Shown: positions 1 through 11,686 of the stretch, piece by piece
Numbering within the stretch: position 1 is the stretch's first letter
How the letters are laid out: each line of letters opens with the position of its first letter
Origin: Eutypa lata
Taxonomy: Eukaryota; Ascomycota; Sordariomycetes; Xylariales; Diatrypaceae
DNA length: 64,000 bases
Direction of reading: 5' to 3'
Assembly: GCA_022661535.1 (NCBI GenBank)
Contig: JAKULF010000003.1
Location: 248,001-312,000, forward strand
Program-made: the position numbers and the translations under genes
The notes under the pieces: generated by a model
What the model was told of the DNA's origin: nothing
Seen by the model: only the letters and a program-made list of their open reading frames with translations
The model's database searches: none

Positions 1-315
1 TTGGCCCCGACGCCAATCAAATGTCCCGATGCGAATGAGTCGGTGTACCAGCCGAATCCCGATACACGGCCGTTCCTTGTCCGGTGCGACGTCACCTACA
101 ACAGCAGCGACATGGGCGGATCGTCCGCTACGAATGATACTCGGAGGAAAGACACGGAGAGCGTCGAGGAGTGCATCGATGTGTGCGCCCAGGACAGCGA
201 TTGCGCTGGTGCCAGCTGGGGTAAATCTGAGGGCAAATTCACCTGCTGGATGAAAAAGTCCTTGGAGGAGAGCACGGGGAAACTGGATTGGTTCTCCGTG
301 ATCAAACGGGAATAG
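1..315 (+). CDS. C-terminal part of a PAN/Apple-like secreted-type protein (5' end outside window)
   Basis: The frame is open from the first base to TAG at 313-315, so this is the 3' end of a gene that starts upstream. About 104 residues are visible. They are rich in Cys and acidic residues and include the pattern C-x3-C-x5-C (ECIDVCAQDSDCAGASW) followed by a later TCWMKK. This spacing around an aromatic 'GASW' turn is typical of PAN/Apple modules, which bind carbohydrate or protein in secreted fungal proteins. Known of the family: disulfide-bonded extracellular adhesion modules. Inferred: secretion, because no signal peptide can be seen in the fragment. The first base may lie inside an exon or directly after an intron. 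The family call is moderately sure, the function unknown. Confidence 0.55.
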   Translation: MAPTPIKCPDANESVYQPNPDTRPFLVRCDVTYNSSDMGGSSATNDTRRKDTESVEECIDVCAQDSDCAGASWGKSEGKFTCWMKKSLEESTGKLDWFSVIKRE

Positions 316-917
316 ACTTGACGGATGCCGTCTCTGGCGCATACTTACTTACACATTTTCCTTGGTGTTGTAGATACCCTTAATGGCCGGTTGGGGATTC
401 GTCCTGTACGAAGTATATATTGTATAACAATAATGACCACGTAATGAATACATTGTACCATGTCCATATATCTTACTGTAGCCTACTAAACCGGGCTTCT
501 CTCCAGTGTTATATACAGGGGCTCACTTGAGTTGTCAGGTTGTGCAACAGCAACATACAATTGTAAGGATACCCGCATGCCCCAGTGAAATAACCCCGGA
601 GTTAAGAAAGCTGGGACGCCGGAGCCACCAATTACGTAGCTTCTAAATCTAAGAGAATAGCGAGCTACCCAGGTAGATAGGCGCTGCGATTTTAGTCCAT
701 TATCAGCTAATTCCACCTTAGACATCGCCACAAGCACGGAAGTCAAATCAACGACAGCAGAAGGGCGCCTAACTGCCACAGAATCTCGAGCGGGCATCGC
801 CAATTCCCACGGACTGCTAACGGACTGCTAATTGAACCTCAGCTCTCTCAATCAAGTGGAAACCTGGCACGCGGTTCGGTCTGGTTTTCTTTGCCTAGAA
901 GGGAAAGGTTTTTTAAG
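316..917. other. Intergenic region between the PAN-like gene and COX23
   Basis: About 600 bases hold the 3' flank of the PAN-like gene and the promoter of COX23. A minus-strand open frame at 486-803 has no recognisable domain and I do not call it a gene. No repeat or RNA gene was seen. Confidence 0.5.
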
Positions 918-1425
918 ATGTCTTCCAAGAATGATGACGAGAAGAAGAAGGATGATCCTTGGGATAAGGACACGCAGCGGAAGTTCCAGAAGTAAGCCTA
1001 CTAGTCCTTCTACAGATACATAGTCAATCGAATTCCTATTTCCCAAGCGGTCGCTGATATTGCTCTCGCGCAGCAAATCCAAGAGCGAATACCTCGACCC
1101 TTGCCAAGAAGCCGCCGCGCGAAGCATCCGATGTCTAAATAGGAATGGAGGAGAGAGGGCCATGTGTACAGACTATTTCGAGTGAGTGGCTGTGTCGTTT
1201 TCGTTTCTAGACGATTAGATGTCGGATGGGAAGATAGTCGATCATCTGGAAGAAGGGACTGGCTAACGGAAGGCTAGGGCATATCGTGACTGCAAGAAGG
1301 AATGGGTAGGTCAAAACTGACAACCTCGCTGTGGAATGGCCCATGGCCGATGGATGCTGACAGTCTCCTAGATGAATAGGATCAAAGAAGAGAAGAAGAA
1401 GTCGGGCAAGTGGTTTTCAGTATAA
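918..1425 (+). CDS. COX23: Mitochondrial intermembrane-space twin CX9C protein Cox23
   Basis: Four exons join in phase: 918-991, 1074-1181, 1278-1305 and 1372-1425, giving 87 residues. The product has a charged N-terminus (MSSKNDDEKKKDDPWDKDT), the Cox23 signature YLDPCQEAAARSIRCLNRN and then CTDYFEAYRDCKKEW. Both cysteine pairs are exactly C-x9-C, which defines the CHCH fold. Known of the family: Cox23 is imported into the mitochondrial intermembrane space through Mia40 oxidation and is needed for cytochrome c oxidase assembly. The short length and lack of a presequence fit. Exon 3 is only 28 nt, which would make the gene easy to miss by automatic calling. The start is the only ATG that gives the acidic/basic leader. 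Function is assigned by motif, with good confidence. Confidence 0.88.
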
Positions 1426-2725
1426 CGACAAACGCCACATCGCACGTCGCATCGCATCACATCGCATCATAGCGCATAATCACCACACTGTCAACTATTA
1501 TCATTCCACACAAACCAATCCCTTCAGTAGAACCTTGAGCTGAATGTCAGTTCGATGAAGTGGTTGTGCACCTGGGGTATACTATATAGACACGGTATCG
1601 CGCGCGCCGGAAGAGGCCAGCGCAAAGAAGCGCCAGATAGGATGAATCCTGTCTGTGATTGCTACGAACCTACTTCGTAGACTCAATGTAGAATTATATC
1701 CAGCTAGTATACTTCGTAGCCCTAGTAGCTACTTGGTACTCGTAACTACGCCATTGCCATTCTACAGACATCTCGTTACATGACCCCTCGAATGCGAACA
1801 TGAGGGGTTAGAGCTACCTACCTACCCGTGGGCCTAGTTGTACAAAATCGACGTTCCACCGTGTAGTGTAGACTAACATCTCATAGCAGGAGTAAGAAAA
1901 ACTTGATGTGTAATTGTGGAAAATACCGGCTATGCAAACGTAAAATACGCCATCAGCAAAGGCTGGCTAATTGGTATAGCCTCTAGTGCTATATGTTTGA
2001 ACACTGGATATTATATCAAACTGCATGCCTAGTGTCGTTTGCTGCTCTATTCATGTTGTACGTACGTATATATGTGGATAGTGATTGCCTCCCAGCCCTG
2101 AGTACTTAAGTAGTGCATGTACGTACGTTTTCGAATGGAAGGTACTATATTATGTAACCCCTCATTAAACGCGTATATAGTGATTACTTCCTATGTAAGT
2201 ATACAGTGTATACCCCCATCCTCTTCTGACCGCCTACTAAATTGGCTTTTTGATAAGACCACAAGGCGCGATAAGACGGGCTAAGCCTTATAAAATGGCA
2301 GAAATTATGTGGGAAAGAGCCCCTCTCCTTTATAGTAAGTAATTGTTTAGGTTATCACGAGCTATACCAAAATATGCGGTTGTTTTTACTTGAGTCTGTC
2401 ACCAACGATGCTTACTCTCATCAGCGCGCATATATGCGTTTATAGTAGATCACTAACTTTGTTCATTTGATTAATCACCAGAGCGCCATTGTTAAGCTTT
2501 GAATAACCTTTTTTAAATCCATTGCCTTTGCCATATTAATCACATTCTTTCCTTGCCATGAAACCTTACTGGTTTTGCTTCTTCAACCCACCATCATCAT
2601 CCACATAGCATCACCATCTACCAGACCCGGCTTCTTATTGACTTCGGAGCTCTCTGGCATCCTCTATTGGATGGAGCAATCTTGCTCGTCATAAGTTCTA
2701 GCCATACCATTACCCATCACTCATC
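1426..2725. other. Intergenic region upstream of NAA25
   Basis: About 1.3 kb without a supported gene. It includes short CTAC-type runs and a T/A-rich stretch but no recognisable RNA gene or transposon. It presumably carries the COX23 3' UTR and the NAA25 promoter. Confidence 0.5.
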
Positions 2726-5700
2726 ATGGCCGAGAACAACAGCCCCCAGCCGACTATTAATGTCCCTCCGCTCGCACAACGACCTGTACTCAAAGAGAGC
2801 TGCGATGTGGCCATACAAACTGCCTTTCATGAATCCAACTGGAATCTCGCTTATAACCTAGCCAAGCAACGTTCAAAGTCTACCAAGGATCCGTATTATG
2901 CGGTGAGTGAAGGACAGAGGGCTGCTGAAGTGCACCGAGATCCCTTACACCCTGACCTTATCTGCTAGCTGTTAAGCAACTTTGCCTTGATTTCATCTTT
3001 CATCTACCCTCGACTCCCCTCTACTAGCTAGTATCTACTTAATATGTGGCTTCGAAGTAAAGAATAGGCTTCGCTGCAGTCTATGCTAGCATCCTTCATA
3101 TGGTGCAAGCAAAGCGAACACTCCACGTTGAGTTCATGCCTTACACTGTCCGCTACTACACATGAATATATATTATTGAATATAACAGCTAGTTACACAT
3201 CTTCGCGCTTGATTTCAGTTCATTTATGGATGGCTAACAGTATTTGGCTACAGGCGCTTGAGATTGCTGCTAAATCACAAGGTGAAAATATCTCTGATCG
3301 GGTAGCTGGACTAGACACGGTTTTGGAGATTGTCTCCGACAAGGACCACGTTATTAAGGATGTGGATTACATCGACCTCTATGAGTTCGCCCTTTCGCCC
3401 CTCTCCCTTACTAAAACAAAATACGCATACTCGGACACCATCGGTGTGCTCCGTTCTCGGGCAGTCAGAGCTCTGCCAAAGGATCGCAATACGTCACTTC
3501 GCTGCTTGACAGCATGTCTATATAACGCGGATTGGCTCCATGCCCAGGAGGTAATGCCTGTCTATAAGAATCGCAGTAAGGACCTCTGCTAATTGGTTAG
3601 ATCACTGTGTCCATGGAGAAGAACTTCCCTGAGGATAGCTACCGCATTCCCAGCATCTTTGCAACCCATATGTACTCTGTGCGTAATCCGATTCTTTCTG
3701 TGTACAACTCAAGCTCACGATGGATTACAGAAAGCACCTACTTGTCCTGCCAAATCAGCTGATCTACTTACCATGATCGCGAAGCGAAAGGGAGACAAAG
3801 AGTTTGAGTCTCGGGGTCTGGTAAGTGATCAGATTCCAAGTATGCCGTGTTTTACTTCTCTAATTCCATTCGACAGGTCGGCCCCGCCGATACGGCTCCG
3901 GCTCTGGCTCTTACACTGAGTGACCAGCAAGCTTGGCTTTGGTTGGAGCTTCAAGCCAGTCCTCAAGCTAATCCCAAGGACACAATAGCCGCACTTCATA
4001 AAAATGCGCTCAGATTGGTGGACTGCGGGTTCAACGACACCTTAATCTTAGTGCTGAAGGTGCTAAAGGATCTGAAAGCATGGGAAGAAATCTCGCAGAT
4101 TTGTGTACAGATTATCGAAAAAGCTACCATCGTCAGCCAGAGAGAAGCTGTGATAATCGACGAGCTGAGAGTGCAGTTAGCCCAAGAACGGAAATTGGAA
4201 AATAAGAAGAATCGTGCTGAGAAGAAATCTGAGGGAGGCAATACGGATTCTGCTCAGGATCAACCCAACAGCTCTACTGGAACAGATGGCAACAAGGAAG
4301 ACAAAGAGAAACTCGAGGCAGAACTCGAGAGACTTCGACCACAGCGAAGCGAGATTGAACTCATATATTTCACTCTGGGAACGGAGCAGGTTGTTTGGAA
4401 TGCTCTCATTAAGAGTGTGAAGGAGAAGGAGAAAGAGGAGAACCTCAGCCAGTAAGTTTGCAATCTATCTCCATGTAATTAATCGAAGCCTGGACGGTTT
4501 AATACTTACATCGTGAAGGTCCTTAAAGCAAACCCGAAAGATCTTTGACAAGTTACACAAGTCGATGGTTCGTTCCGGCGAAGCTAAAGACCTCGACCAC
4601 AGTCGGTATGATAGAGCCATACTAGAAATACTGTTTTTGCGGGAGGCCCAGTCGGCTCCTTCTGAAGCTGTTTCGAACACGCGTGTTCAGCACCTTGTTT
4701 CCTATCTCGCGAACTTCTATTGGGATGTTTCCGCGTTCGACAATGCCAAGACCTTCATCGAGAAGCTAAAACCCGTCGAGCTTCGGTCCTTCTTTGACAA
4801 GCTTGACAACGAAGTTCATATAGCACACGAGGTTAGATCTATTTGTTGTTCAATCCATTGATTCCATGTACTTACTGACACATCCCTAGGCCAAACATAA
4901 ATATAAGGCTCTCACAATAATTGGCACTGGGCTCAAGGCTCGTTATCTATTGGCCTCATCTACCAAGGACCCGATGCATTGTAAATGTTGTGATAGGAGG
5001 ATCAGTCAAGATTTGGTTTGCGTTTTCTGTTACGCTTCAATTGTAGGATCGGCCCTGAAACGATACAGGGACGCTATCTGTGATATGGAATTTCGTCGGG
5101 ATGTCCTCCCTCTCACTAATGGAGATCCCCTCTCAGAACTCGCTATGGTTGGGTCCCTCGGTCTACTTCAGCTAGCAAGAGTCAAAAACTCGCGGCAATA
5201 TCGGAGAAACCAAGCCTCACCACTCTATTCGGCCGACATTCAGTACCTCTTCCAGGCGATAGTCTGGTTAGACTCGTACTTGACGGCATGGCCAAAGAAC
5301 GACCCCCTTCGTATGCTTCTTGTCAAGCTATATCTTCTAATTGGATGCGTGTCTCGAGCTCTGAGTTTATGGGACAAGTTTGATGTTAAGAATGTTGTTC
5401 TTGATTCTCTGGGTTCTCTGTGTTTCGATCGTATATCCACATTCGCGCCTGGTCTCTTCGCTAACGCCACTGGCCACTCGTCGAATGCAATGAAGACATT
5501 CCTCCGCTATTACGACAACGCGATACGTGCCAATATCCCCAAGAAAATAGTCGATGCCTTCCATCAGCAGAGTTGGCAAAGTATTCCAGACATGTTTACG
5601 TTTAGCGAGAATCTCAAGCGAAGCTGTACCCTAGTCATGGCCGTCGTCGAAGAGCGGAGAGGTGAACGCGTTAAGACCGGAAAGAGCTTGCACGATATTG

Positions 5701-6701
5701 GCACTGATCCTCTAGTTTCCAACCTCACGCTCGCGCATACACTTAAAGACAATACAGACCTCTCGTATCTACCTAACTTTGGCGGTAAGGACGCCGTGCC
5801 TACACAGGTTCTCGTTAGCCACGGACCCTCGCTGTCGAGCGCGCGTGCCCACTTATCATTGCAAGCTGAGAGGTTTATTGACCTCGTCAGCTATGTACAG
5901 CCGAGAGATTATAAACCCTCTAAGGTAGGGATAATCCTGCAAGCCGACCAGAAATTCGCCAATGACATGTCCATTCACGTTGGGCGCCTCGTAGAAGAGG
6001 TCTTGAAGGAGACTGAACTCACACTCCCAGAGGTCCACTACTATCGTATCATCTTGAAGCTCTCGAAGCTTGTCGTCGATCTTCTTAGCCTCTACTGCCT
6101 CGTGCCACAACCATCGGCTGACAGCCGGACTGTTATCGAATCTTCGATCAAGGACGTTCTAGTAGAACTGAAGGAGCAATCACGCAACTTTTTGGACGTA
6201 CCATCCACCTATACCTCAAAGTTCCGTGGTTTTCACGGGTTCGTTGCTCTGCATGCTATGGGAATGCTACGCGAATCGGCTCTCGTCATCAAGTTGACGG
6301 CAAGCTACCTCACTGCTGCCATGGATAAGGTCAAAGCGGCAGATAAGGTCAGCCGATCGCACGCCGAGATGACATGGGCCAGCAACCAGCTCAAGACCCT
6401 GACCACGGACGCCGCCGCCGCCGAGAAGCAGATCGAGCACCGCATCAAGGGGCTCAAGGAGCTCGTGCAGGGCGGCGGGTGGATCGACCGGCTCCACGCT
6501 TGGACGTTTGCCGATAGTACGCACTACACCTCGCTGGAGTCGAGGGAGGTCATGAAGATGCAGAAGGAATTCCGCGAGAGCCTGGCCACCGACCTCAAGA
6601 GCGCCATCGGCGGCAACGCTGCCTTTGAGAGGTGGGCTGGTACGGTCGTCGAGTCCTGGCAGGACCTCGTCAACGGCTGGAGCGCCGTCAAGTTCGGCTG
6701 A
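2726..6701 (+). CDS. NatB N-terminal acetyltransferase auxiliary subunit (Mdm20/NAA25)
   Basis: Seven exons join in phase: 2726-2902, 3254-3550, 3601-3678, 3731-3820, 3877-4451, 4519-4831 and 4890-6701, giving about 1113 residues. The protein is alpha-helical and TPR-like throughout. It begins LKESCDVAIQTAFHESNWNL and continues with ALEIAAKSQGE, YIDLYEFALSPL and WLHAQEITVSMEKNFPED, which match the auxiliary subunit of NatB. Known of the family: it anchors the catalytic Nat3/NAA20 to the ribosome and co-translationally acetylates Met-Asp, Met-Glu, Met-Asn and Met-Gln N-termini, including those of actin and tropomyosin. Residues around 340-370 form a charged, coiled-coil-like insert (KKNRAEKKSEGGN). 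Intron 1 is unusually long at 351 nt and could hide a further small exon, so the N-terminal 60-residue junction is the least certain part. Confidence 0.82.
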
Positions 6702-6702
6702 A

Positions 6703-6728
6703 GGAACGGAACGGAACGGAACGGAACG
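6703..6728 (+). repeat. (GGAAC)n microsatellite in the NAA25 3' flank
   Basis: Five consecutive GGAAC units start one base after the NAA25 stop codon. Confidence 0.9.
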
Positions 6729-7774
6729 AAAATGGAAGGAAAAAAAAATGAGAACAAAGGAAGTGTGAGATGAAATCGTTTGTTGGTTTGCCTCTGGATA
6801 GAAGGATGAAGAGTATACGTGCATGTGTGCATACATGCTTCGGCCATTTGCCGGAAATACCCCCGACAGACGAGGCTATGAATGAGATTCAATGGAAATG
6901 TTGATGATGAATGAGGGAAGGAGAAGAAGAGAGGTACGGTTGAGCTCTCTCTTTCTCTCTGTAGACGGATTAGGAGAAAAACGGTGTCAAGGATGCATGA
7001 AGGAAAATAGAGAGTGAGAGAGACAGAGAAGAACGAGAGCTCGCATTATACTATAATAAGCGAATAGTTCGCATTGATGTATGTAGAGGAGGAGTGTAAG
7101 TGCAGATCACTTCTTCCGCATTGTCAGATTATATCTGTTCGTCTGTCTGAATAAATCAGTATATTTTATATGTCGTTGACCCTTTTTGAATGTCTGAGAT
7201 GGCTCGATCTAACCTTTTCTTCCTTTACTTTTGATACGTTTACTAAGTCTCCCTATATCCTCATATGCCTCCTCATGTATTATCTTGAAGTCTTCCTTTA
7301 TACGCAGTCCGTCCATTGACTTCATTCTTACAATGCCCTACAGATGAAGCTGGACACTAACTGATCCGTTTCCACCATTGGCCAACATCCAGCCTCAATT
7401 TAGCTTAATGCTTGACTTATACACTATTTTGAAAAAGACAAGAGGAGTAAAAAAATCTATAGAAAACATAATGTAAGGAAGCTATAAGGACTGGAGGAGA
7501 CTTTGCTTCGTATATTTCGTACTTCGTTCGTACTTACGACCCCACGTTTTGCTGACCCCTGACCAACCTTTGCTGTGGGACACGGGCTAAGTACCTTAGT
7601 TAGCTCTAACTGACTTGCGGGCAGCAAAGGCCCTAAGAGTTGCTAACTTTAAGGATGTCTTAAAAGAAAAGGCGGGAGAGGAATTCCTAAATTCGTTCCT
7701 CATTCTTTCCCCTTGCCCTTTAGTGAATCCAATTGATTTATTTGTTCTCAGTAGCATGTCATTGTGAGGGTAAT
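6729..7774. other. Intergenic region between NAA25 and the M20 peptidase
   Basis: About 1 kb with purine-rich patches (GAGAGA, 6990-7040) and no convincing gene. Minus-strand frames at 6267-6892 are antisense shadows of NAA25 running into this flank. Confidence 0.5.
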
Positions 7775-9357
7775 ATGAAGCTATTTGAACTCTCCCTATT
7801 ACTGCTCGGGAGCTCCCAAGCTGCTCTAGCTTCCAAGCTCCAGAAACCTCTTGGGGGAATTGCGTCATCGGCGATATCGACCCCATCATTACCATCATCT
7901 TCTTCTTATGACAACGATGACAACAACAACAACAACAGTGATGATGATACGCCGCCTCCCTACCGCGAGACCCTCGTCTCCCTCCACAAATCCCTCATCG
8001 AAATCGAATCTATATCCTACAACGAGACCAACGTCGGCCACTTCCTAGCCGACTACCTCTCCTCTCTCGGCTTCGCAACCGAGCTGCAGTACCTCCCATC
8101 ATCCAATTCCTCCTCCTCTTCTTCGTCATCACTGTCAAACAACAACCATGAAGAAAACCAACGATTCAACGTCCTCGCCTGGCCGACTTCCGCGCGCGAC
8201 CCGCACTCGCCGCCGCAGCCGAAAGTCCTCGTAACGAGCCACATCGACACGGTCCCGCCCTACATCCCGTACTCGGTATCGCCGCCCGGGACGCCCCTAG
8301 GCCCCGAGTCGCTGATCGCGGGGCGCGGCAGCGTCGACGCCAAGGGGAGCGTCGCGGCGCAGATCGCGGCCGTGGCGTCGCTGTTGCAGGATGGCGAGCT
8401 CGAGAACCCCGGGGACGTCATGTTGCTTTACGTCGTGGGGGAGGAGCGCTCGGGGGATGGGATGCAGGCGTTTAGCGAGCGCGTTAATAATGACAACAGC
8501 AACAAGAACAACAACAATGATTATGGGGAGGATCTTGCAGCGGACACGACGACAACGACGTTCAAAGCCGCCATCTTCGGCGAGCCGACCGAGAACAAGC
8601 TCGTGTGCGGGCACAAGGGCGTCTTCGGGTGCACGATCACGGCGCGGGGGCGCGCCGGCCACAGCGGGTACCCGTCTCTGGGGAAGAGCGCGACCGAGGT
8701 GCTGATGCGGGGCCTCGTGGCGGTGCTGGACGCCGAGCTCGGGAGCGACGCCGACTTCGGGAACACGACCGTCAACGTCGGCTTGATCGAGGGAGGGGCC
8801 GCGCCGAACGTCATTGCCGAGCGCGCTACGGCGCAGATCGCCACGAGGGTTGCTATCGGACCGGAAAAGGGGGGTAGTGGGATCGTGGCCGGGAGGCTGC
8901 AGGAGGTGCTGAGGGGCGTTGATGATGATGCGTTTGAGGTGGGTTGTACCGAGGGGTATGGCGTTGTTAGGTGTGCGTGTGATGTTGAGGGTGAGTCCAT
9001 TGCGTGCCTGAAATATGTGCTGCTTATCTGCCTATGTTGTTTACTTGCTTGCTTGTCTAAGCGAGAGCCTCGACCGGGGAGGAAGATGAAGGAAATTGCT
9101 TATGGCGGAGGGCGAATGTCTTGAACTCATTACTAACGAATATATATATATACACACACGCAGGATTCGAGACTATCACGGTCAACTACGGAACGGACGT
9201 GCCCAACCTCAAGGGCAACCACACGAGATACCTCTACGGACCGGGGAGCATCCTGGTGGCCCACGGCGCCGACGAGGCTATCAAGCTCAAGGACTTGGAG
9301 ACGGCTGTCGAGGACTACAAGAAGCTCATCTTGCATGCGCTGCTGGAGGATAATTAA
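7775..9357 (+). CDS. Secreted or vacuolar M20A-family metallopeptidase (ArgE/DapE/CPS-like)
   Basis: Two exons, 7775-8990 and 9164-9357, join in phase 1 and give 469 residues. The ATG at 7775 is preferred over an upstream in-frame ATG (7733) because it starts directly with a signal peptide, [20 protein letters not shown]. Zinc-site motifs are in order: [11 protein letters not shown] (about 153-163, His/Asp ligands), [15 protein letters not shown] (about 183), [12 protein letters not shown] (about 221, catalytic Glu pair), [14 protein letters not shown] and GRAGHSGYP. Known of the family: two-zinc exopeptidases or deacylases that act on peptides or N-acyl amino acids. Inferred: an extracytoplasmic exopeptidase. 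Low-complexity Asn/Ser/Asp inserts (around 45-60, 107-125 and 235-255) are not part of the catalytic fold. The intron contains a TATA/CACA microsatellite. The gene is convergent with MRI1, with 277 nt between stops. Confidence 0.85.
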
Positions 9358-9634
9358 TTGGGTAGGTAGGGACTTACTTACCTAGGCAGTAGAGTAGACA
9401 GGCCTGGTAGGTAAGTTTTGGGTTGAGCTGAGTTGAGTGAGCTCATCTTATATATATGTTTGTATATTTGCTTCTTGCACGTACGCTTATATACATACCC
9501 ATTGATGCGTCCTGTGTTTGTCTGTCTGTCTATCTAAACATATATTTTCTTCTTGTGTTAGGTTCTTGACTTCCTCAAGACATGCAATCCTCGAAAAGGC
9601 AAACTTCATTAAAGCCGACTTCCTACGATCCTAT

Positions 9635-10979
9635 TTAGTGTCCTACAACAGCCGCCCACCTCTCCGGCATAACATCCCGAAAGTCGAACTTCCCGTCCTC
9701 CCCCTTGACCACGACCCCATTCTCCGTAACCACAGCATCGATCAGCTCCGCAGGCGTGACATCGAAAGCAGGATTCCAAACATCGATCCCCTGGTGGGCA
9801 ATAGCGACCCTCTCCGACCTCCCCACATCGACGACCCCATCCCCGCCGACCACCGCACCACTAATCTGGGTCAGCTCCTCGGCCCGCCTCTCCTCAATCC
9901 GGATCCCCTCGCCAGACTCCGTCAGCAGATCGACGCTCGTAGTCGGCGCCGCCACCACGAACCGCAAGCCGTGGTGCCGCGCCAGCACGGCCAGCGCGTA
10001 CGTGCCGATCTTGTTGGCGGTGTCGCCGTTGCGCGCCACGCGGTCGGCTCCCACCACGACGCCCGCGAGCCGCAGCTCGTCCCGCCGCGTCGCGAACAGC
10101 GCCCCCGCCATCGAGTCCGTGATCAGCGTCCCCGGTATCCCCTCGTACGCGAGCTCGAACGCCGTCAGCCGGCTCCCCTGGTTGTACGGCCGCGTCTCCG
10201 TGCAGAAGGCCCGCTGGAGCTGGTCTGCCGCGTGCAGGCTGCGGATCACGCCGAGCGCTGTGCCGTGCCCTGAGGTCGCGAGGGAGCCCGTGTTGCAGTG
10301 CGTTAGCACGGATATTTTGTTGTCCCCTGGTGATAGTGGTGATGATGATGATGGTGATGATGGTGATGATGCGGTTTTGGAGAAGGCCGGCGCGTTCGCG
10401 AGAAGCCATTTGCTCCCGTGCTCGCCGATCGCGATGTTCGTCTCGAGGTCTTTGCGGAAGATCTCCTCGGCTGCTTCTATGTAGGCGGTTATGATGGCTG
10501 TTGCTGAGGTGGAGGGGGAGGGGGAGGGGGCCCCCCGGATCACGGCTTTCAAGTGCGCGATGGCGTTGCTGAGATCCACGGCTGTTGGCCGCGATTGCTT
10601 CAGGTAGTCGAGCCGCGAGTCGATGTAGGATATCGTCTCTTCGGACGTTGATGTCGCCGTCGCGCTGCAGCTTCCGTTGTGGAGTTCTACGCCGTGGGCT
10701 AGGGCGGCTACTATGGCGATTGCGGGTGCGCCTGTGGTTGTGCGTGTGAGCGTGTGTGGTTAGTGGGAGGGGGATGACTTCAATGATCATGCATGCGACT
10801 GAAGGGATGCGGTTATGGTGATTATAATGATGCTTACCTCGAACCCTCATGGACTTGATGCAGTCAAATGCCTCCTCGCTCGTAGAGACCTCATCGTAGT
10901 GGTGTTCGTGTGGTAGTCGGAGCTGGTCTAGAACTTCTAACTTGCCCCGCGAATACCGGATGGCTTGGAGGCCGGACAT
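9635..10979 (-). CDS. MRI1: Methylthioribose-1-phosphate isomerase
   Basis: Minus-strand exons 10979-10838 and 10731-9635 join in phase 1 (MRVRG, then [11 protein letters not shown]) and give 412 residues. It starts [20 protein letters not shown], the usual eIF2B-related N-terminus. Catalytic positions are visible: Cys about 193 in [19 protein letters not shown], and Asp about 277 in [20 protein letters not shown]. Known of the family: it converts 5-methylthioribose-1-phosphate to the ribulose form in the methionine salvage pathway, in cytosol and nucleus. An insert rich in Ser/Pro (about 168-182) lies between the core motifs and is probably a loop. The gene is divergent from TRS130, sharing a 707-nt intergenic region. 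Confidence 0.92.
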
Positions 10980-11686
10980 GGTGGTTGTCGAGGTATCTTG
11001 CTCAATGAGCTATTGGTTTAAATCCTCTCTTTGATAGATATAATTAACTAAGTTTACGGAGAGAAGGAGGAAGAGAGAGAATACTACATTGGTCTCATAG
11101 CTATTGTTTGGTATGCCATTAATTAATTATTCGCCTCGTCGCAAAGGTTTTTGCCCCGCCATCGGATAACTAACTGACTTCATGGCGCCATTACATCTCG
11201 GCCAATCATTTTACACCGTGTCTTGTGGTAGTTTCGGACACTGAAATAGTTACATTCTTCCGGTTTTCTGCTGAGGATATTGTTATGGAGGCTTATAAAA
11301 TGTTTGATATCATATAGAATATACAAATATCACTTATTACGTCGTTCCAATGTTGTATTTTGTTAAGGGTAGATAGAGTGAGGCTGTATGTACAATGATG
11401 CCCCTTCAAGTCGATGTTGTTGCTCTGAGTTGGACCTACCTGGTAGGTTAAGTAGAGCTCTAGCTCTGGTCGCCAGCTGTTGGCACTGCGTGTCAGGTCC
11501 TTATCGCCAACAGCTCTCCTGAATAGGTCTTGAACAACGATAAGGTATGAAGCTCCCTATTACCTACTCTAGTTAATTGTGTGTTCATTGCTAGTGTTTC
11601 TATACTCCTTTCGACTTCAAGCCCAGCATTTTATATTTATTCCCCTAATCATGAAGACATGATCCATTGACCCTCAGCTGTTCGTT
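10980..11686. promoter_or_regulatory. Shared upstream region of the divergent pair MRI1 / TRS130
   Basis: 707 nt separate the two start codons, so both promoters must lie here. No specific factor site can be named with confidence. Placement rests on gene orientation only. Confidence 0.5.

Noticed and set aside
486..803. Minus-strand 105-codon open frame
   Set aside because: No domain and no neighbouring exons; it lies in the COX23 promoter region.
6267..6892. Two minus-strand frames over the end of NAA25
   Set aside because: Antisense to a well-supported coding exon, with simple-sequence composition in the 3' flank.
8297..9000. Frames on both strands inside the M20 peptidase
   Set aside because: Shadow frames of a GC-rich exon; the peptidase frame carries the zinc motifs.
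9518..10484. Long plus-strand frames opposite MRI1
   Set aside because: Arg/Pro-rich shadows of MRI1, whose frame has the catalytic Cys and Asp.
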